In this document: piece after piece, positions 47,031-59,455 of the stretch
How the letters are laid out: the number at the start of each line of letters is the position of its first letter
Numbering within the stretch: position 1 is the first letter of the stretch
NCBI RefSeq assembly: GCF_002878395.1
Contig: NC_061120.1
Location: 97,843,782 to 97,907,781, forward strand
DNA length: 64,000 bases
Reading direction: 5' to 3'
Source: Capsicum annuum
Lineage: Eukaryota; Streptophyta; Magnoliopsida; Solanales; Solanaceae
Notes under the pieces: generated by a model
What the model was told of the DNA's origin: nothing
Databases searched by the model: none
Seen by the model: the letters and a program-made list of their open reading frames with translations, nothing else
Program-made: the position numbers and the translations under genes

Positions 47031-47519
47031 GACTGAGACTTAGAATTCCAGGTCTCCACCATCCTCAGGATTGATCCAAAATCCCGCATATGCAAAAAAA
47101 CTATGTAACCATATTAAATTTGAATTTTCATACTCAATGGCGGTGCCTAAATTTCTATTCTAGGTCATTCTAGGTCCTACACTAAATTTCCAATTTCTTC
47201 ACATTCCGACCAATACGTCAAAATGAGTTCAATGCCTTGGGACCCAAAACAAATGTCCAAGTAGCCTAAAATTAATGTTTTGGAGCTACTGGAACAATCA
47301 AAATTTACATTCAAGGCTGTTTAACTAAATTTTTCACCCAGTGGCCATTTTGAACCAACGAAGACTTCAAAATAGGTAATTTTCTCTAAAAACTAAATAA
47401 ACTTCCTGGTAACTATATTGTTAGTTTCAATAGATCATAAATGAATTGAGGCAACTATAGGAAAGCTCTAAATAAGAAAATAAGCAAAAATATAGATAAT
47501 GACCTGAAGGGTCATGATA

Positions 47520-49178
47520 GTCGCTCTTTCCCTTCCCCAAAATATGTTATAGAATAATGAAATGTTTTTTTGGTAATATTTTGAATGAATAGAAACTTAT
47601 GTCTCTTTAGTATCCCAATCCTTCTATAATGACATTTTCATAGAGGAAGTAGTAGCTCGCTATAGCATGTTTGATTATCGTTGACCAGTAATATAGAAAA
47701 ATTATTTTTCTATGGGAATAGTCTCTATGGTAATGTTCATGTTGCTATAGTGTCATAGGTAAGGCAGAATCTTTGGAATCCTCTCAGTTTCTCCTTTTCA
47801 TGTCACACCCTTAAATCACTATATTTTGAACAAACCTATTTATGCTTAGATCAATATTATGAGTTTTATATACCCAAATTTACTTCTTAAAAGACCTACG
47901 GGTTTCTTACCATCTTAGATAATATAAGATCAAGATAAAATTATTCACATCCCATAATTCATTCTTTGATTTCCCTAAACCTCAAATCACTCAGATTTTT
48001 TCGAGCCTTTCCTAGCCGCAATTTCCAACTCAAAATTTAAGGAAGATCGTAATTCATATTTTTATATGATAAAACTTTCCCATAACTATGAAGAGGGTCA
48101 CTATATCTTAGGTGCTTTAAAACTCTTAATAAGGTATGAATAAGAACCTCTTATCCAGAATTTTCTTAAATCTCGAAGTCTTTTTTCTGTTTTTGACTTA
48201 GAAATTTCTTTAGGATTTTGTAATTTCCCTTTCAAATAAAATAAGTAGTAACTCATTTTTACAAAATCAAATTTGAATCTTTTTCTGTGACTCATTTTTA
48301 CAAAATCAAATATGAATTTTTTCTAATTGTTTGAATTTGAAAAAACACAGCATCATTCCTCCACAAAACAGAAATAACGATTCTACTTTAAAAACCAACA
48401 AGCTTCTAACCAAATATTTGAACTAACTTTGTTTGACTAACTATTTAGATTAGTAATAATTATTTAAATTTTTATTAGCTTACTTGATTACATTCTACAA
48501 ATTATATAAATGTTTAATTTATGCCAAACGTATTCCCCAATATAGAAAAATTAGATTGCATTAGTACAAGCTATTACACAGTTTTCAATACTATTATCTA
48601 TATTAAAATACCAAAATTTTTTGAAATGATAAAAAAATAGTCTGTTATGGGTCATTCAAAACTTGTTATCATTTTAGTCTATCGTAGACCATATGGATTC
48701 CCAGTCTCTTTTTAAAAAGACCCCACTCTAGTAAACTAGGATAGAGCAGAGACAAATCCCATGTTCTAAGCATGTTCATTTAAGATACTCAGTACTCCAT
48801 GTTTATCGGACGCATTAGTGAGACCACTTTCTGTCAAAAAGGCCCTTGGTCCCAAAAGATAATTATACCCTTGTGTGTTTAATTGAAGGACGTCATGCCA
48901 ATTTGAATATACTATTATACCTTGAGTTTGGAAATTATTTAGATAGTTCTTAATTTGCAGAAATTCATTCAAAATATGTTTGGAGTTTCATGTAGTCTAA
49001 GAATCTCAAGATTGAAGGACCTCCAATGGTGGCCTAGTTTAATATTGTTCCTCTACGTGGGAGTGATATCCATTTGTATACTTGTTTCCCTATTTTGTAT
49101 GCCCATTTAGACTATTTATATCAATTTGTATATAATATATTTTTGGGGCAATGGACCAATTCATAAATGGCATACAGA
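47520..49178. other. AT-rich spacer without recognisable retroelement code
   Basis: No gag, pol, LTR or primer motif on either strand. It contains an imperfect 39-bp tandem duplication (48251-48289 and from 48290, ACTCATTTTTACAAAATCAA) and, near 47610-47765, several CTATAATGAC/CTATAGTGTC phrases suggestive of a small DNA transposon. A 68-codon minus-strand frame (48766-48972) matches nothing I know. Confidence 0.5.
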
Positions 49179-49528
49179 TAGTCACGATCCAATTTATGAG
49201 TCATAATGGCACCTACTTTATCCCGCAAGAATGTAAGCAAAACCGTAGCCTGGAGATATAAGCAATGGGCTAATTTGATGGGAAATGGCTTAAAAGACAA
49301 AAGTTGTCAATAAATGACTCATAATAACAATAAGTTAGTAATGATAATCTAAAATATAGATAATGCATCCATGACCGTCCCATGACTTTATGGTATCGGT
49401 ACAAGAGCTACTACAATAGAAACATAAGTACTAAAATAGTAAAATACAAGTCGATCTTGAAAAATGAAAGACTGGACATAGATAATAGAATGCACAAGGG
49501 GTAACTCCAACTCTTAGAGATCACCCTG

Positions 49529-52174
49529 TGTAATACCCATGCTTATTCCTAGCTAGAAATTATCTCAAGGATGCTAGTACTTGCTTTAAAATACAGATCT
49601 ATTTTTGTACCCGTTGTATTTTTGAGATTTCTACTTTCTATCATGTGGGAAATTGAGTTAGATTTCTAACGATATCAATTTTGTCCAAATCCGACACCAG
49701 ACAAGGAAGTTATGGATGTTTTACTTAGAACTGACCGAAACGCCCAGGTGCGACTTCCAAGTTGACAGACAGCCGATAAAAGTGATGGACCGCCACTTTC
49801 ATCATCATAGCCAAGGAAGTAGGTCCACGTTCTAGCTAAGGATTGATGGACGAGTTGACGGACCGTCAGAATTTTAATGGACCGTCATCCAGGTCATTAA
49901 CTTTTATCCAGTGAAACCCATTTTTGGTCTACGTATGACGGTCAAAATAACGGACCGTCAAGTCCTTGATGGACCATCAGTTGGTTAATCACGCACCACG
50001 TTCAGTTTATTTCTAGGCCATTTTAACAGGGGTATTTTGGTCACTTACTAATCGCCTATATATACCCAGATGAGTCTGAATTCAGCCATTTTGCTCATTA
50101 TTATTTCACAAACAAAAATTAGGGTTTCTCTCCAAATTTAATCTCCAAGAACAAAACCCAATTTACTTCAAAAATCAAAGGATTTCAAATCCTTCAAGTT
50201 CAAAAACATCAAGAACCTTGAGTCAGGTATGCGTAGTGTTCATCTATGGATCCATTTCACTCATAGAGCTCAAGAACCATGTTTTAAATATTATTTTGTG
50301 ATTGTCTTGTTGTGATATGAGCATATACATGATGGTGATTGTTGTTTAAGTTTCAAGATGATATCTAAAGGTGATTTCATGAAGTATATGTGTTTGTTAT
50401 TTGAAACCCATGATCCTTATGTGGCTTAACATGGTGAAATTCATAAATACATTTAAGCTAAAAGAATGCATGCAAAGTGTTTAATAATATTCCTAGATGA
50501 TAGAATTCATGTCCCATGATTGAATAGTGCTTAAATGACAAGTCCATGCTCTATGCTTTATGATTTCCATGAATTCCATACGAGTGATATGCGTTGTTGT
50601 TGTGATATGGATTGACCATGATATTGAAGCTATGCAAGTATATACATGCTGTATGAATTTCCCTTCCATGTATAAGATGTTGAGAACTATGATTAGTGTA
50701 AAATCCCCTACTCATGATATGGTAAATTGTGGACTCTACTCTTTCGATCAAGTCAATCATGTGTGTCAGTTTCCATCCATCGAGTCTTGGGGGTACTTGT
50801 ACTCGAAAAATATAGTTGTGTGCCTAGAGCCATGTCATGTTATCACGATACTCTTGGTCAAGCCATGATCTATAGAGCTCAGTCGAGCATGTGACTCAGG
50901 AAACCTCGGAAATCTCATGATCTCAGTTAATTCTCAAATAATAGCACTAATCTATCAGTCAATGGAAGTCAGTTACTCAATCCATGTACCATCAGTTAAA
51001 TCACGTTCAGTCTCTTTAGATGGGAGTTGAATTTAGCACCAAGTGAACCCAAAGATGGGAACTCACCTACCAATTTAGGGTGTGATTCTTAGTAATCATC
51101 CTTGTATTTCAGAACTATGTAGCCAGCATAGGTTAAGACATCTTAACCTGTCAGATTAGGGTTGATGAGGTGGCTTACTCCGTCAATTTAGGGTTCCCAC
51201 CATTCTCATTTTGAGTAACTTCTAGCTAAGGGTCTCCCACAGCTGTCCTTACTAGTGGTATGGTATTGACACCCTCCAGTCGAACCAGAGATTGGACCCT
51301 AACTTAGCTATATGCGTTATTGGGGCATGTCGGTCAAACAACTACCTCCTACCGTTTTAGTCCCAGTCTTAGTAAAAGAACTCAGATAGTTCTTAAGATT
51401 TCACTATATCAGGACTGTCAGATACAACTAATTCAACTACAGAACGGAACACAGATAGTTCCATAAATTTTAGGAATGTTAGACACAATCATCTATGTTA
51501 TTAGAATTTTAGTATTTTTCATGCTAGATATCAGTAGATCATTTATTAGTTTCCAAATATAGATATCAAGTAATCACGATCTCAGTTACTGCGTATGCAT
51601 GTTTGCACTCTAACGTTCTTATCAGTCAGTCAGTTATCATCGTTCATGCATGTAATCTCTTTTGCATTTAGACTACCTCACTCGTATACTCAGTCCTCCC
51701 AGTTGTACTGACGCATTTGTGCTATGGTGCTTTCTTTCATGTAATAACATAGGTTCATAGATACGAGCTCCAGATCAGCAGTAGCAGTAGCATTCTAGTC
51801 GCAGAGTTGCAGTGAGTCCTCATGGGATGATATTATTTATTTTATTTGTTATTTCAGTTTAGTTTTGCTAAACGAAGTTTATTCGAGACATGTTCCTTCA
51901 ACTCCATACTCAGATAGTATTTAGAGTCTTTCAGATTTAGCTCAGATTTGATTCAGATTTCAGTTGTTTTGGGTATTCGTTACCCCATAGGGATGTTATG
52001 ATTTGTCAGATATTCTATGCAGTTGAACCTTATGGCCTATTTTTTATCTTTTTATGCATTATTATGTCATATATTACAGTATACAGGTACAAATATCAGT
52101 CATGGGTTAGCTTGTGATCCTTCGGGATCATGGGCACCGTGTAGGGATCCTGTTCAGAAAATCGAGATGTTATA
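49529..52174 (+). repeat. Solo LTR (2646 bp) of the element B family, with target duplication
   Basis: Starts TGTAATACCCATGC, ends GAGATGTTATA, and matches the B LTR throughout. Flanks CCCTG (49524-49528) and CCCTA (52175-52179). The uninterrupted site TCACCCTATCT survives in the D LTR (32393-32403) and TCACCCTATAT in the H LTR (55840-55850), which proves the insertion point. Confidence 0.93.
49735..50064 (+). promoter_or_regulatory. U3 of the solo LTR with repeated GGACCGTCA and a TATATATA box
   Basis: GGACCGTCA or close variants occur near 49786, 49860, 49879, 49952 and 49970, and TGACGGTC at 49936. TGACGGACCGTCA near 49856-49868 is palindromic except for its centre. TATATATA lies at 50057-50064. 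Confidence 0.65.
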
Positions 52175-53677
52175 CCCTATCTCCGAAATCAACTCAGCTC
52201 AATCATCATATTAGCTATAGGTACTAGTACTCAAATCTGTAATAAAAAGGTACAAAAGTATAGTATAAGTACTAAAACCATGGGTATTATGTAGGCATCA
52301 TCATTCAACTGAGCTAAATCAAGATATAAATTTGATAAAAATACGAGATAAGTAAGCTAAGTCAAGGTAAAAGGGCTAGCCTGGAAATAAGCTCCAGCAC
52401 TGTAAATAAATAATCGGAATAGACATAATAAGAAAGGAAGCATACAATACTACCAGACTGACCACCATAAGGCAGTAAGTGTGGAAAAGTAAATAACCCA
52501 ACGTAGGCCACTATAAGCCCATACGGTGAAATAAAAGAAAAGTAAACAACCAAAGATCTATAAATTTTAGCAAATATCAAGCCATAACCTTGAATCCATC
52601 CATATGGTAACATATCATAAATTACTCTCAATATCATACTGAAATTAGAACTCAACATCTTGATCTCAATTATCACGACATGCTAGACTTGAACTGTAAC
52701 TCATGTCATCAATATCATTAACAATTACCATACTTTAATAGAAACTCAGTAACAATAAACTACAGGGTTTTACCCAAAATTAATGCCATCTCCCAAATAC
52801 CAAGCCACCATAATAGGTATAACATGCCTATAGAAGTATACAAAATCTAGCTCAACTCTTGGCCTAATATGGATTGAAGGGCCCCACTTCTAATCCCTAA
52901 AATTCAGTCTAAGACATTCTACCCCCAACTAGCCTAAGGTACCCAAACTTTTTTTTAGATGTTTAAATGCCATAATTAGCCCTAAGATAGAAATTCTACC
53001 TAAAAGATGGGAAACTAAATCAGTTCGCCAAAATTACACTTCAATATTGAACTAACCAATCCAAATAATACTAATTAAGTCTATCAAACCTCCAGTACCT
53101 AGATCTTATCCTATATCTAGCATTATATACCAATTATACTAGGAATTAGGTCAATCTATGAAGGAGGTAAACCTAGCCTATATGGACGCCGAAGAAAAGC
53201 CCCCAGAATACGCTAAACAAATAATTTCCCCTTCTGAGAAACTTCTAAAAGGTTCCATGCTATCAAAATTACTATATACTCATCAAAATGATAACAATGA
53301 TGCCCATAAAGCACTATTGCGCTTCGGGTTCAAAATTATGTAAAAGTCCCATGTGGAGCTCATTTGAGAAAATCAGACTTTCAAAACCGACTCAACATCC
53401 CTCTATGCTCAAGGAACATTTACCATCCCAAATGGGTGAATTCAAACCTCTAATGGTGCTACTATCAACCCACCAATATTTTAGGGATTTTGGAAAGAGG
53501 TAAAGGATTTATTCTTAAAATTGATAGAAGATAACAAAGAATTCAGAGTAGAATGTGTAATTAAAGTTCACAAATGCTCCAAAATAACCAACCAATGATT
53601 CTCCCGAGTTTTCACACTCCTTATGGTTGTACTCTCTTACAATAGGTGAAAATGGGAGAAGATGGGCTAAGTGGGGA

Positions 53678-53920
53678 ATTTATAGCATTCCCAAGTATAC
53701 GGGTGTCCCTTAAGCAGACACTGGGTCGCTTTAAAGACATTAACCATCTACAAGGATACTGCTTAAGTAGTCCCATTGCCTCTTAAGCGTTCATCACTTA
53801 AGTAGTAAGGGGGCCTCTTAAGCGAACCCCTGCCTGGCCAGCCTGCCTACTTAAACGGTTAGCTAGTGCTTTAGTGGTTCTCCGCTTAAACGAACCAAAT
53901 GGGTGCTTAAGTAGTGCACC
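53678..53920 (-). promoter_or_regulatory. U3 of the G LTR with eight CTTAAG/CTTAAA boxes
   Basis: The minus-strand TATA box is AATTTATAG at 53678-53686. CTTAAG or CTTAAA follows at about 53709, 53762, 53782, 53797, 53817, 53850, 53885 and 53906, often extended to CTTAAGTAGT or CTTAAGCG. Confidence 0.65.
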
Positions 53921-54420
53921 AGCTGAATCTAAAAACTATTTTTTGATTCCACCAAACCCTCAAGATTCATCAGTAATCTCATCGATGAAACAAACTAAGA
54001 TAATCAATCAACTTCGATGTTTCAGACTCAATGGAGCAGTCGAAATATCCATTCGAGGTCGTTTAAATAGAAAGTTGGCCGCACACCCGTGTGCCCTTTT
54101 TCTAACTTTTGGACAATACCCCAAAATGGGTCCAAATGCCTCAGGACCCTAACAAGGGTCCACCTTAATGAAAATACCATTCTAGCATTGTTGGAATAGT
54201 TTGAATTGGCATACAAGGTTGTTTGACTAAAGTTTGTGCCTGTATCCAATATAAACTAATGAATACTTCAAAATAATGTATTGGCTCTAAAACCAAATAA
54301 ACCGTCCATTAAACAAACCTGTTAGTTCCAGCAAATCATAATTGACTTGGAACAGCTATAGGAAAACTCTAAATGGCAAAAATAAGCGAAAATACAAAAA
54401 ATAACCTGGAGGGTCATTAA

Positions 54421-55497
54421 ATTATCCACTACTAAAACAACTTTAATTCGCAAAGGTAAAGGGTTATGATGTACTTATGGCCTCAAACAGGTAAGCATAC
54501 TGGGTCTATATCTCACTCTTAATCTCCCAAGTAGCCTTCTCTACTCGGCGATTCCTCCACCGAAACTTAACTACCAGAATCTCTCTAGTGTACAAATGTC
54601 TAGCATCACTTGCTAATATGAGCACCTACTCCTCTATAAATATAACCGCTCATCCAACATAACTAAGTCCTATATAAGCACATCAGATGCTTGTTAATGA
54701 ATTGTTACAATGTAAAAAATTGGAAACTAGCTGGACAATGGAAAAATTAAGGGGTAAGGCTAACTTATAAGACACCTCTCAACTGTGCGAAGAATCTCAA
54801 AGGGTCTAATATATTTGGGGCTGAGCTTGCCTTTTCTCCCAAACCTCATAACACCATTCATGGGTGATACATAGAAGAATATCTGGTCACTAACTCCAAA
54901 TCTCAAGATATAAAGTCTAAGATTTGCGTAAGACTTCTGCTTGCTCTAAGCTTCCATCAAACCGTCCTAAATCAGCCTGAATCTATCAAACGACTCCCGA
55001 AGCAAGTCAGTACCGTGGGGTCTAATCTCAGAGGTATAAAGCCACCCAATCAATGATCAACATCACCTACCATACAATCCGTGAAATAAACCATCTCAAT
55101 ACTTGAATGGTAGTTATTATTATACGCAAACTCTGCCAAAGCCAATTGCTGCTCCCATTGACCTCAAAAATCCATAATATAGGCCAGGAGCATATCATTG
55201 AGAACTTGAATAATCCACTCTAATTTCCCATCATTCTAGGGATGGAAGTCTCACTACAAGTTAGAAGTGAACACCAAACCCCATTCTGAAATAATAAATA
55301 TAGGCACATCACACAAATGGACTATCTTGCAAAAACAAATACGAGCTAATCTCTTCGCACTAAAGATCATCTGAATAGGTATGAAGTCTGTTGACTTGTT
55401 CAACCGATCCAAAATGACTTAAATACCATCAAAACCATTGAAGATGAGAAGCAAAGCACTAACAATGTCCATGTTAATCTACTCCTACTTCAACTAG
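54421..55497 (-). pseudogene. Element G integrase and C-terminal tail, minus strand
   Basis: From right to left on the minus strand: VILDRLNKSTDFIPIQM and FSAKRLARICF near 55330-55420; IFIISEWGLVFTSNL near 55255-55305, where the catalytic SDRG is SEWG; the third catalytic region LEWIIQVLNDMLLAYIMDF near 55165-55225, with Glu kept; LALAEFAYNNNYHSSIEMV near 55085-55150; FFYVSPMNGVMRFGRKGKLS near 54815-54880; and KFRWRNRRVEKATWEIKSEI near 54515-54575. Gypsy-type integrase, which joins element DNA to the chromosome. It stops at 55497, where the H LTR begins, so the rest of pol was displaced. Confidence 0.88.
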
Positions 55498-58400
55498 TGT
55501 CACAACCCGTTTTACAGGTCATGATGGCACCTACAAAATCCCACCAGTAAGTAAGCTAGAACCATAACTAGGAGCTAATGTAATAGGTTAATTTTGCAAG
55601 AAATGTCAACATAGGCCAAATTTAATAAACATAAGTTAAAATATAAATAAAGTGTCCAAAAATAGATAAACAGTCATCATAAGTTACCAATCTAATGACC
55701 CAGTAGAGACAGTACAAAAGTATCTAACCTCAATAATACAACCCAAAAGACTTAGAATTTAGTCAATACATCCGCCTCAACTACTAAAAACTGAATATAA
55801 AAGATAGGGAGAAAATGGTAGACTTCAATTCCATAATCTCACCCTATATCTGAAAGTCAGTTACTATAAGAGCAATTGTCAATGGCGATAGCTAATACTT
55901 GGATCTGCACCAAAAAGGTACAAAATTTTAGCATGAATACCAAAATAATGAGTACTCTATAGGCATCATCGACCGACTGAGCTAAGTTATGATATAAAGA
56001 TTATATAATGCAAGATAATCCTAAGTAAGTCAAGGTACAAAATCAAACCTGAATCACCTCCATCATCTCTGTGTATGATAAGTAATAAACTGGAATAATA
56101 GTACAACATAAGGCATCAACACATGCCAATATTTCTTGCATAATTAATAGATATTTTGAACCATAATGCATCATAAAGTATAAACATACACAAACACAAG
56201 TACAAAGTAAGCCACCATTCGCCAACTAGTGCATAAAGTAAAGAACTCATCACCACGTCCTATAATATGGAAGAGTATACCCAAGAAATATATAAGGGAA
56301 TTTAACAAACAACATATCCCAACATCATTATTAATCAACTGCATTTCTGAAAATATCATCAATAATTCATTAGCCATTATTTATTTTTCAAGCAAGGATC
56401 ATTAACTAGTCCTTTAGATACCTAGCCATCACATATTTATAGCCATTTGTTAGACAACTATTCATCACATAGCCATTTGAATGGCCAACATTTATTAACT
56501 AACTAATATTCATCACTAACATTAATCACTAAGTGAATCCTCATTTTAGAACTAATTTTTCACTTTCCAACTAGTCTTGATTAATTTAATTAACAATATC
56601 CATGACTATCCTTAGTAATCATTAATTATTAACTGCACCACTTTATATGCATTTAACACTATTAGGCTACAACAGGTATCCCAATGTCATCAACTTACCC
56701 ACATTATATATAAACAAGTGCATATACATATGAGCATATAATTGCCACACATAGGCCTAGCCGAACTCAAACTGGTAGGATTACATAGTCATGTCAATAA
56801 TTATCATTTGGCCTTGCCAGGTAAATCTTCATACTCACCCTACATCTTTGTTGGGCATCATCATCATCATCATAAAATCCTCTGTCCTTGTTGGATATTA
56901 ATGTCATCTTCATAACCTTCTCTAGCCTTGACGGGTATTAATATCATTATTATAACCTCCTCTGGCCTTGTCGGGTATCAATATCATCACAATAGGCAAA
57001 TTAATATCAATAATATTGAACAAGCCCTACAAAGGCTAAAGTAAATGCCAAGCCCCATGAGGGCTAAAGTAAAGAGCATAAAATGAGAAGCAAGAAGAGC
57101 ATACCTTCATATTTTCTCAATTCTCATTAATGTCACATTATTAACAAGTGTATACATATATAGATAACACGACTAGAATAAGTTATATGCTAATAATCTA
57201 GTCAGTTAGACCATGAGCATAACTATAAGTATTATCATAAGTAATGGCCTAGGAGTAACCTCTCTATTGGCCCGCCATTAGCATAAAGAAATTTTATTAC
57301 TAGTATGAGAAATAGCAAATGCATGGCTTTATTTATAAAAAGGGCATGGGCTTCTTTAATAGCATAAGCAATAAATCATTATGGAATCATCAATAATTGT
57401 AGTAAATTAGGCCATGAATATTAGTTCTAATGGCATCACTGTAGTTACTACCAAGGTTACACTACATGCTTCTAAACAAGAATTTTCGTAGCATTTAATA
57501 AGAATCTAAGGTATTCAATAGAACTATATCAATCTAAACTTAAGGTGGGTCAAGAACCCCTTCCTAATTACCTAAATACATTCTAATCCCAACTTCTAGC
57601 CGTGACTAGGATAAGGTATCTAGATCAACTCCTAGATCTGTAGCAAGCTACCAATAGTCCTAAGGAAAAGGACTTTGCCAAACACCACACCTTACTCAAC
57701 CATAGTAACTAAGGCACTTCCATCAATGTAAGCAACTAGGGTCAAATCACCCTAAGTATGATAAAAGGGTCACTCCCATCTAGAAAAGGTAACTAGAGCA
57801 TCCTCATGCTAACCATAAGACATGAAGTCAAATTCACTAAATTCAAGCCTACAAGCCAAACATTCAAATCTATGGGTTCAAGAGTCCTAAATAATTAAAC
57901 TAAACCCGTCGTACCATTAAAATTCCAGCACATAAACACTCATCCCAATAAAACAAGATACCACAATTATACTATAACATAGCTCAACGTAACAAGGAAC
58001 AAGACTAACCTACCCCAAATCAAAACAAGACTCAAACTGCTAAAACTTTATTTTTCTCTTTTGAGAGAAAGCTCAAACTGCTAAACCTTTATTTTTCCCA
58101 TTTGAGAAGATTCTTCAATGTGCCAAGATATAAAACCACTATCTACACACTATAATGAGAACATCGATGCCTATATTGCACCATTATGCTTCGGGTCTAA
58201 AACCCCAAGTGGGTTTTTCTTATAGAAAATATATTTTCGAGGCTAACCCAATGTTCATACACCATAAAGGAATCATAACCCTCAAGAAATAGGTGAAGAC
58301 TAAGCTTATTTGGGGCTAAATTAAGCCACCAAGCTATTTGGGGTTTTGGTGAAGAACTCAAGAAATTAAAGCATGAAATAGAAGTATTCATACCCCAAAT

Positions 58401-59158
58401 CCAATATTAATCATGAAAACATATGTTAACTAACCTCCCAAGACATAATTTAAGTTTAGCATAACATTTTAAGGTTTCTTAGTGACAAGGAAGAGTGAAA
58501 AGTGTCCAAAATGCAGCCAAAGGGAATACCCATCCCAGGCAAAGAGATGCCACTATCACGCACTCTGGATTGTGATTATCATTGTCCAATCACCATGTCC
58601 TTTTCTACAATAATCATAGAACGATTATGGAGATCCTTGCATGATCTCCATTGCACTATAAATTTGAAATTTTCCATGTTTCCAATGACACCCTGGGATA
58701 CATCCAAAATCAGATATACATATATAAACTATGTAACCATACTAAATTTGATGTTTTGTATATGTTGGTGAAGTAGGTTTTTACATCCGAGGCTATTTTG
58801 ATCAAATGTGGTTCCCACACCTAATCTCATAATTTTCCAACTTTCTGATCAATATGGAGGAATGAGTATGGGTACATTAGAACACAAACCAAAGGTCTAC
58901 GTGGCCTAAAATTAATATTTTGGAGTTGTTAGTACAGTCAAAATTTGCATTTGAGATCATTTTACTAATATTTTTCCTGGTGGCCATTTGGAACCAGTGC
59001 AAACTTCTAAATAGGTAATTGACTATATAAAACAAATGAACATCCTGGTAACTGAGCTATCAGTTCTAATAAGTTATAAAAAATTTAGGGCAGCTATGTA
59101 AAAGCTCGAACAATAATAATAAGTAGAAATCTAGAAAATGACCTGAAGGGTCATTGCA
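55498..59158 (-). repeat. 3' LTR of element H
   Basis: TGTCACAACCCG (left) and GGGTCATTGCA (right) are the reverse complement of LTR end and start. At 3661 bp it is about 0.8-1 kb longer than the D and G relatives; the extra length is in 56380-57060, including a 40-bp minisatellite. Its left end cuts the integrase of G; ACTAG (55493-55497) is the expected target duplication. Confidence 0.8.
56803..56996 (-). repeat. 40-bp minisatellite in the H LTR
   Basis: Unit starts fall at 56840, 56880, 56920 and 56960, with a weaker unit before, giving an exact 40-bp period. Core phrase CCTTGTCGGGTATCAATATC with variants; one unit has gained extra CAT repeats. Confidence 0.88.
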
Positions 59159-59455
59159 ATATCTACTACTAAAAGAACTTTTGTCCATCAAAGTTAAAGA
59201 TTAGAGAATACCTGGAGTCTTGAATAGGTGAGGATACTGGGCCTGTATCTCACTATTGATTTACAATGTGGCCTCTTCCATTAGCTGATGCCTCCACTTA
59301 ACCGTAACTACAGGAATCTCCCTAGTATGAAACCATCTCACATCACTAGCCAAAATAAGAATAGGCTTCTCCATAAAGGTCAAATGCTCATCTAATTAGA
59401 CTGATACCTATCTAAGCAGATGGGACAGATCATGAATATACCATTTTGAAACTCG
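59159..59455 (-). pseudogene. Element H C-terminal pol tail, minus strand
   Basis: The minus strand reads EIPVVTVKWRHQLMEEATL and INSEIQAQYPHLF (about 59225-59325), the end of the integrase C-terminal region, homologous to 54500-54580 in G. Gypsy similarity ends near 59455, where another transposon remnant begins. Confidence 0.82.

Larger units (their letters stand above)
32094..47519 (-). mobile_element. Element D: nested, pol-deleted gypsy element, minus strand
   Basis: On the minus strand: 5' LTR (47519 to 43455), gag leader (43440-42862), gag core (34820-33627), then directly an LTR piece (33626-32094). Both LTRs contain the same 31-bp array, which supports one element. Three later insertions split it: a solo LTR, a rearranged LTR and Athila-2. 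RT, RNase H and integrase and the first part of the 3' LTR are deleted. The flanks GTCAA and GTCGC do not make a convincing duplication. Confidence 0.7.
43455..47519 (-). repeat. 5' LTR of D, split by a solo LTR
   Basis: The LTR end near 43455 and the LTR start near 47519 (GACCTGAAGGGTCATGATA, reverse complement of a TG..ATGACCCTTCAGG start) bound it. Subtracting the 1208-bp solo LTR and one duplication leaves about 2.85 kb. The minus-strand TATA box is at 46796-46804. It shares structure with the G and H LTRs. Confidence 0.8.
49179..54420 (-). repeat. 3' LTR of element G, split by a solo LTR
   Basis: TAGTCACGATCC at the left is a mutated reverse complement of the LTR end; ACCTGGAGGGTCATTAA at the right is that of the LTR start. 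Without the nested solo LTR it is about 2.6 kb. Integrase code of the element follows at 54421. Only one copy of the 31-bp unit is seen, near 52680 (GCTAGACTTGAACTG). Confidence 0.8.

Noticed and set aside
32089..47524. Target-site duplication GTCAA/GTCGC for element D
   Set aside because: Only three of five bases agree and the left LTR end is mutated; this is no better than chance.
48766..48972. 68-codon minus-strand frame as a host-gene exon
   Set aside because: No motif I recognise, no splice context I can defend; kept only as a point to check by database search.
53874..54152. 92-codon plus-strand frame as a gene
   Set aside because: It lies in the U3 motif cluster of the G LTR, antisense to the element, and its composition follows the repeats.
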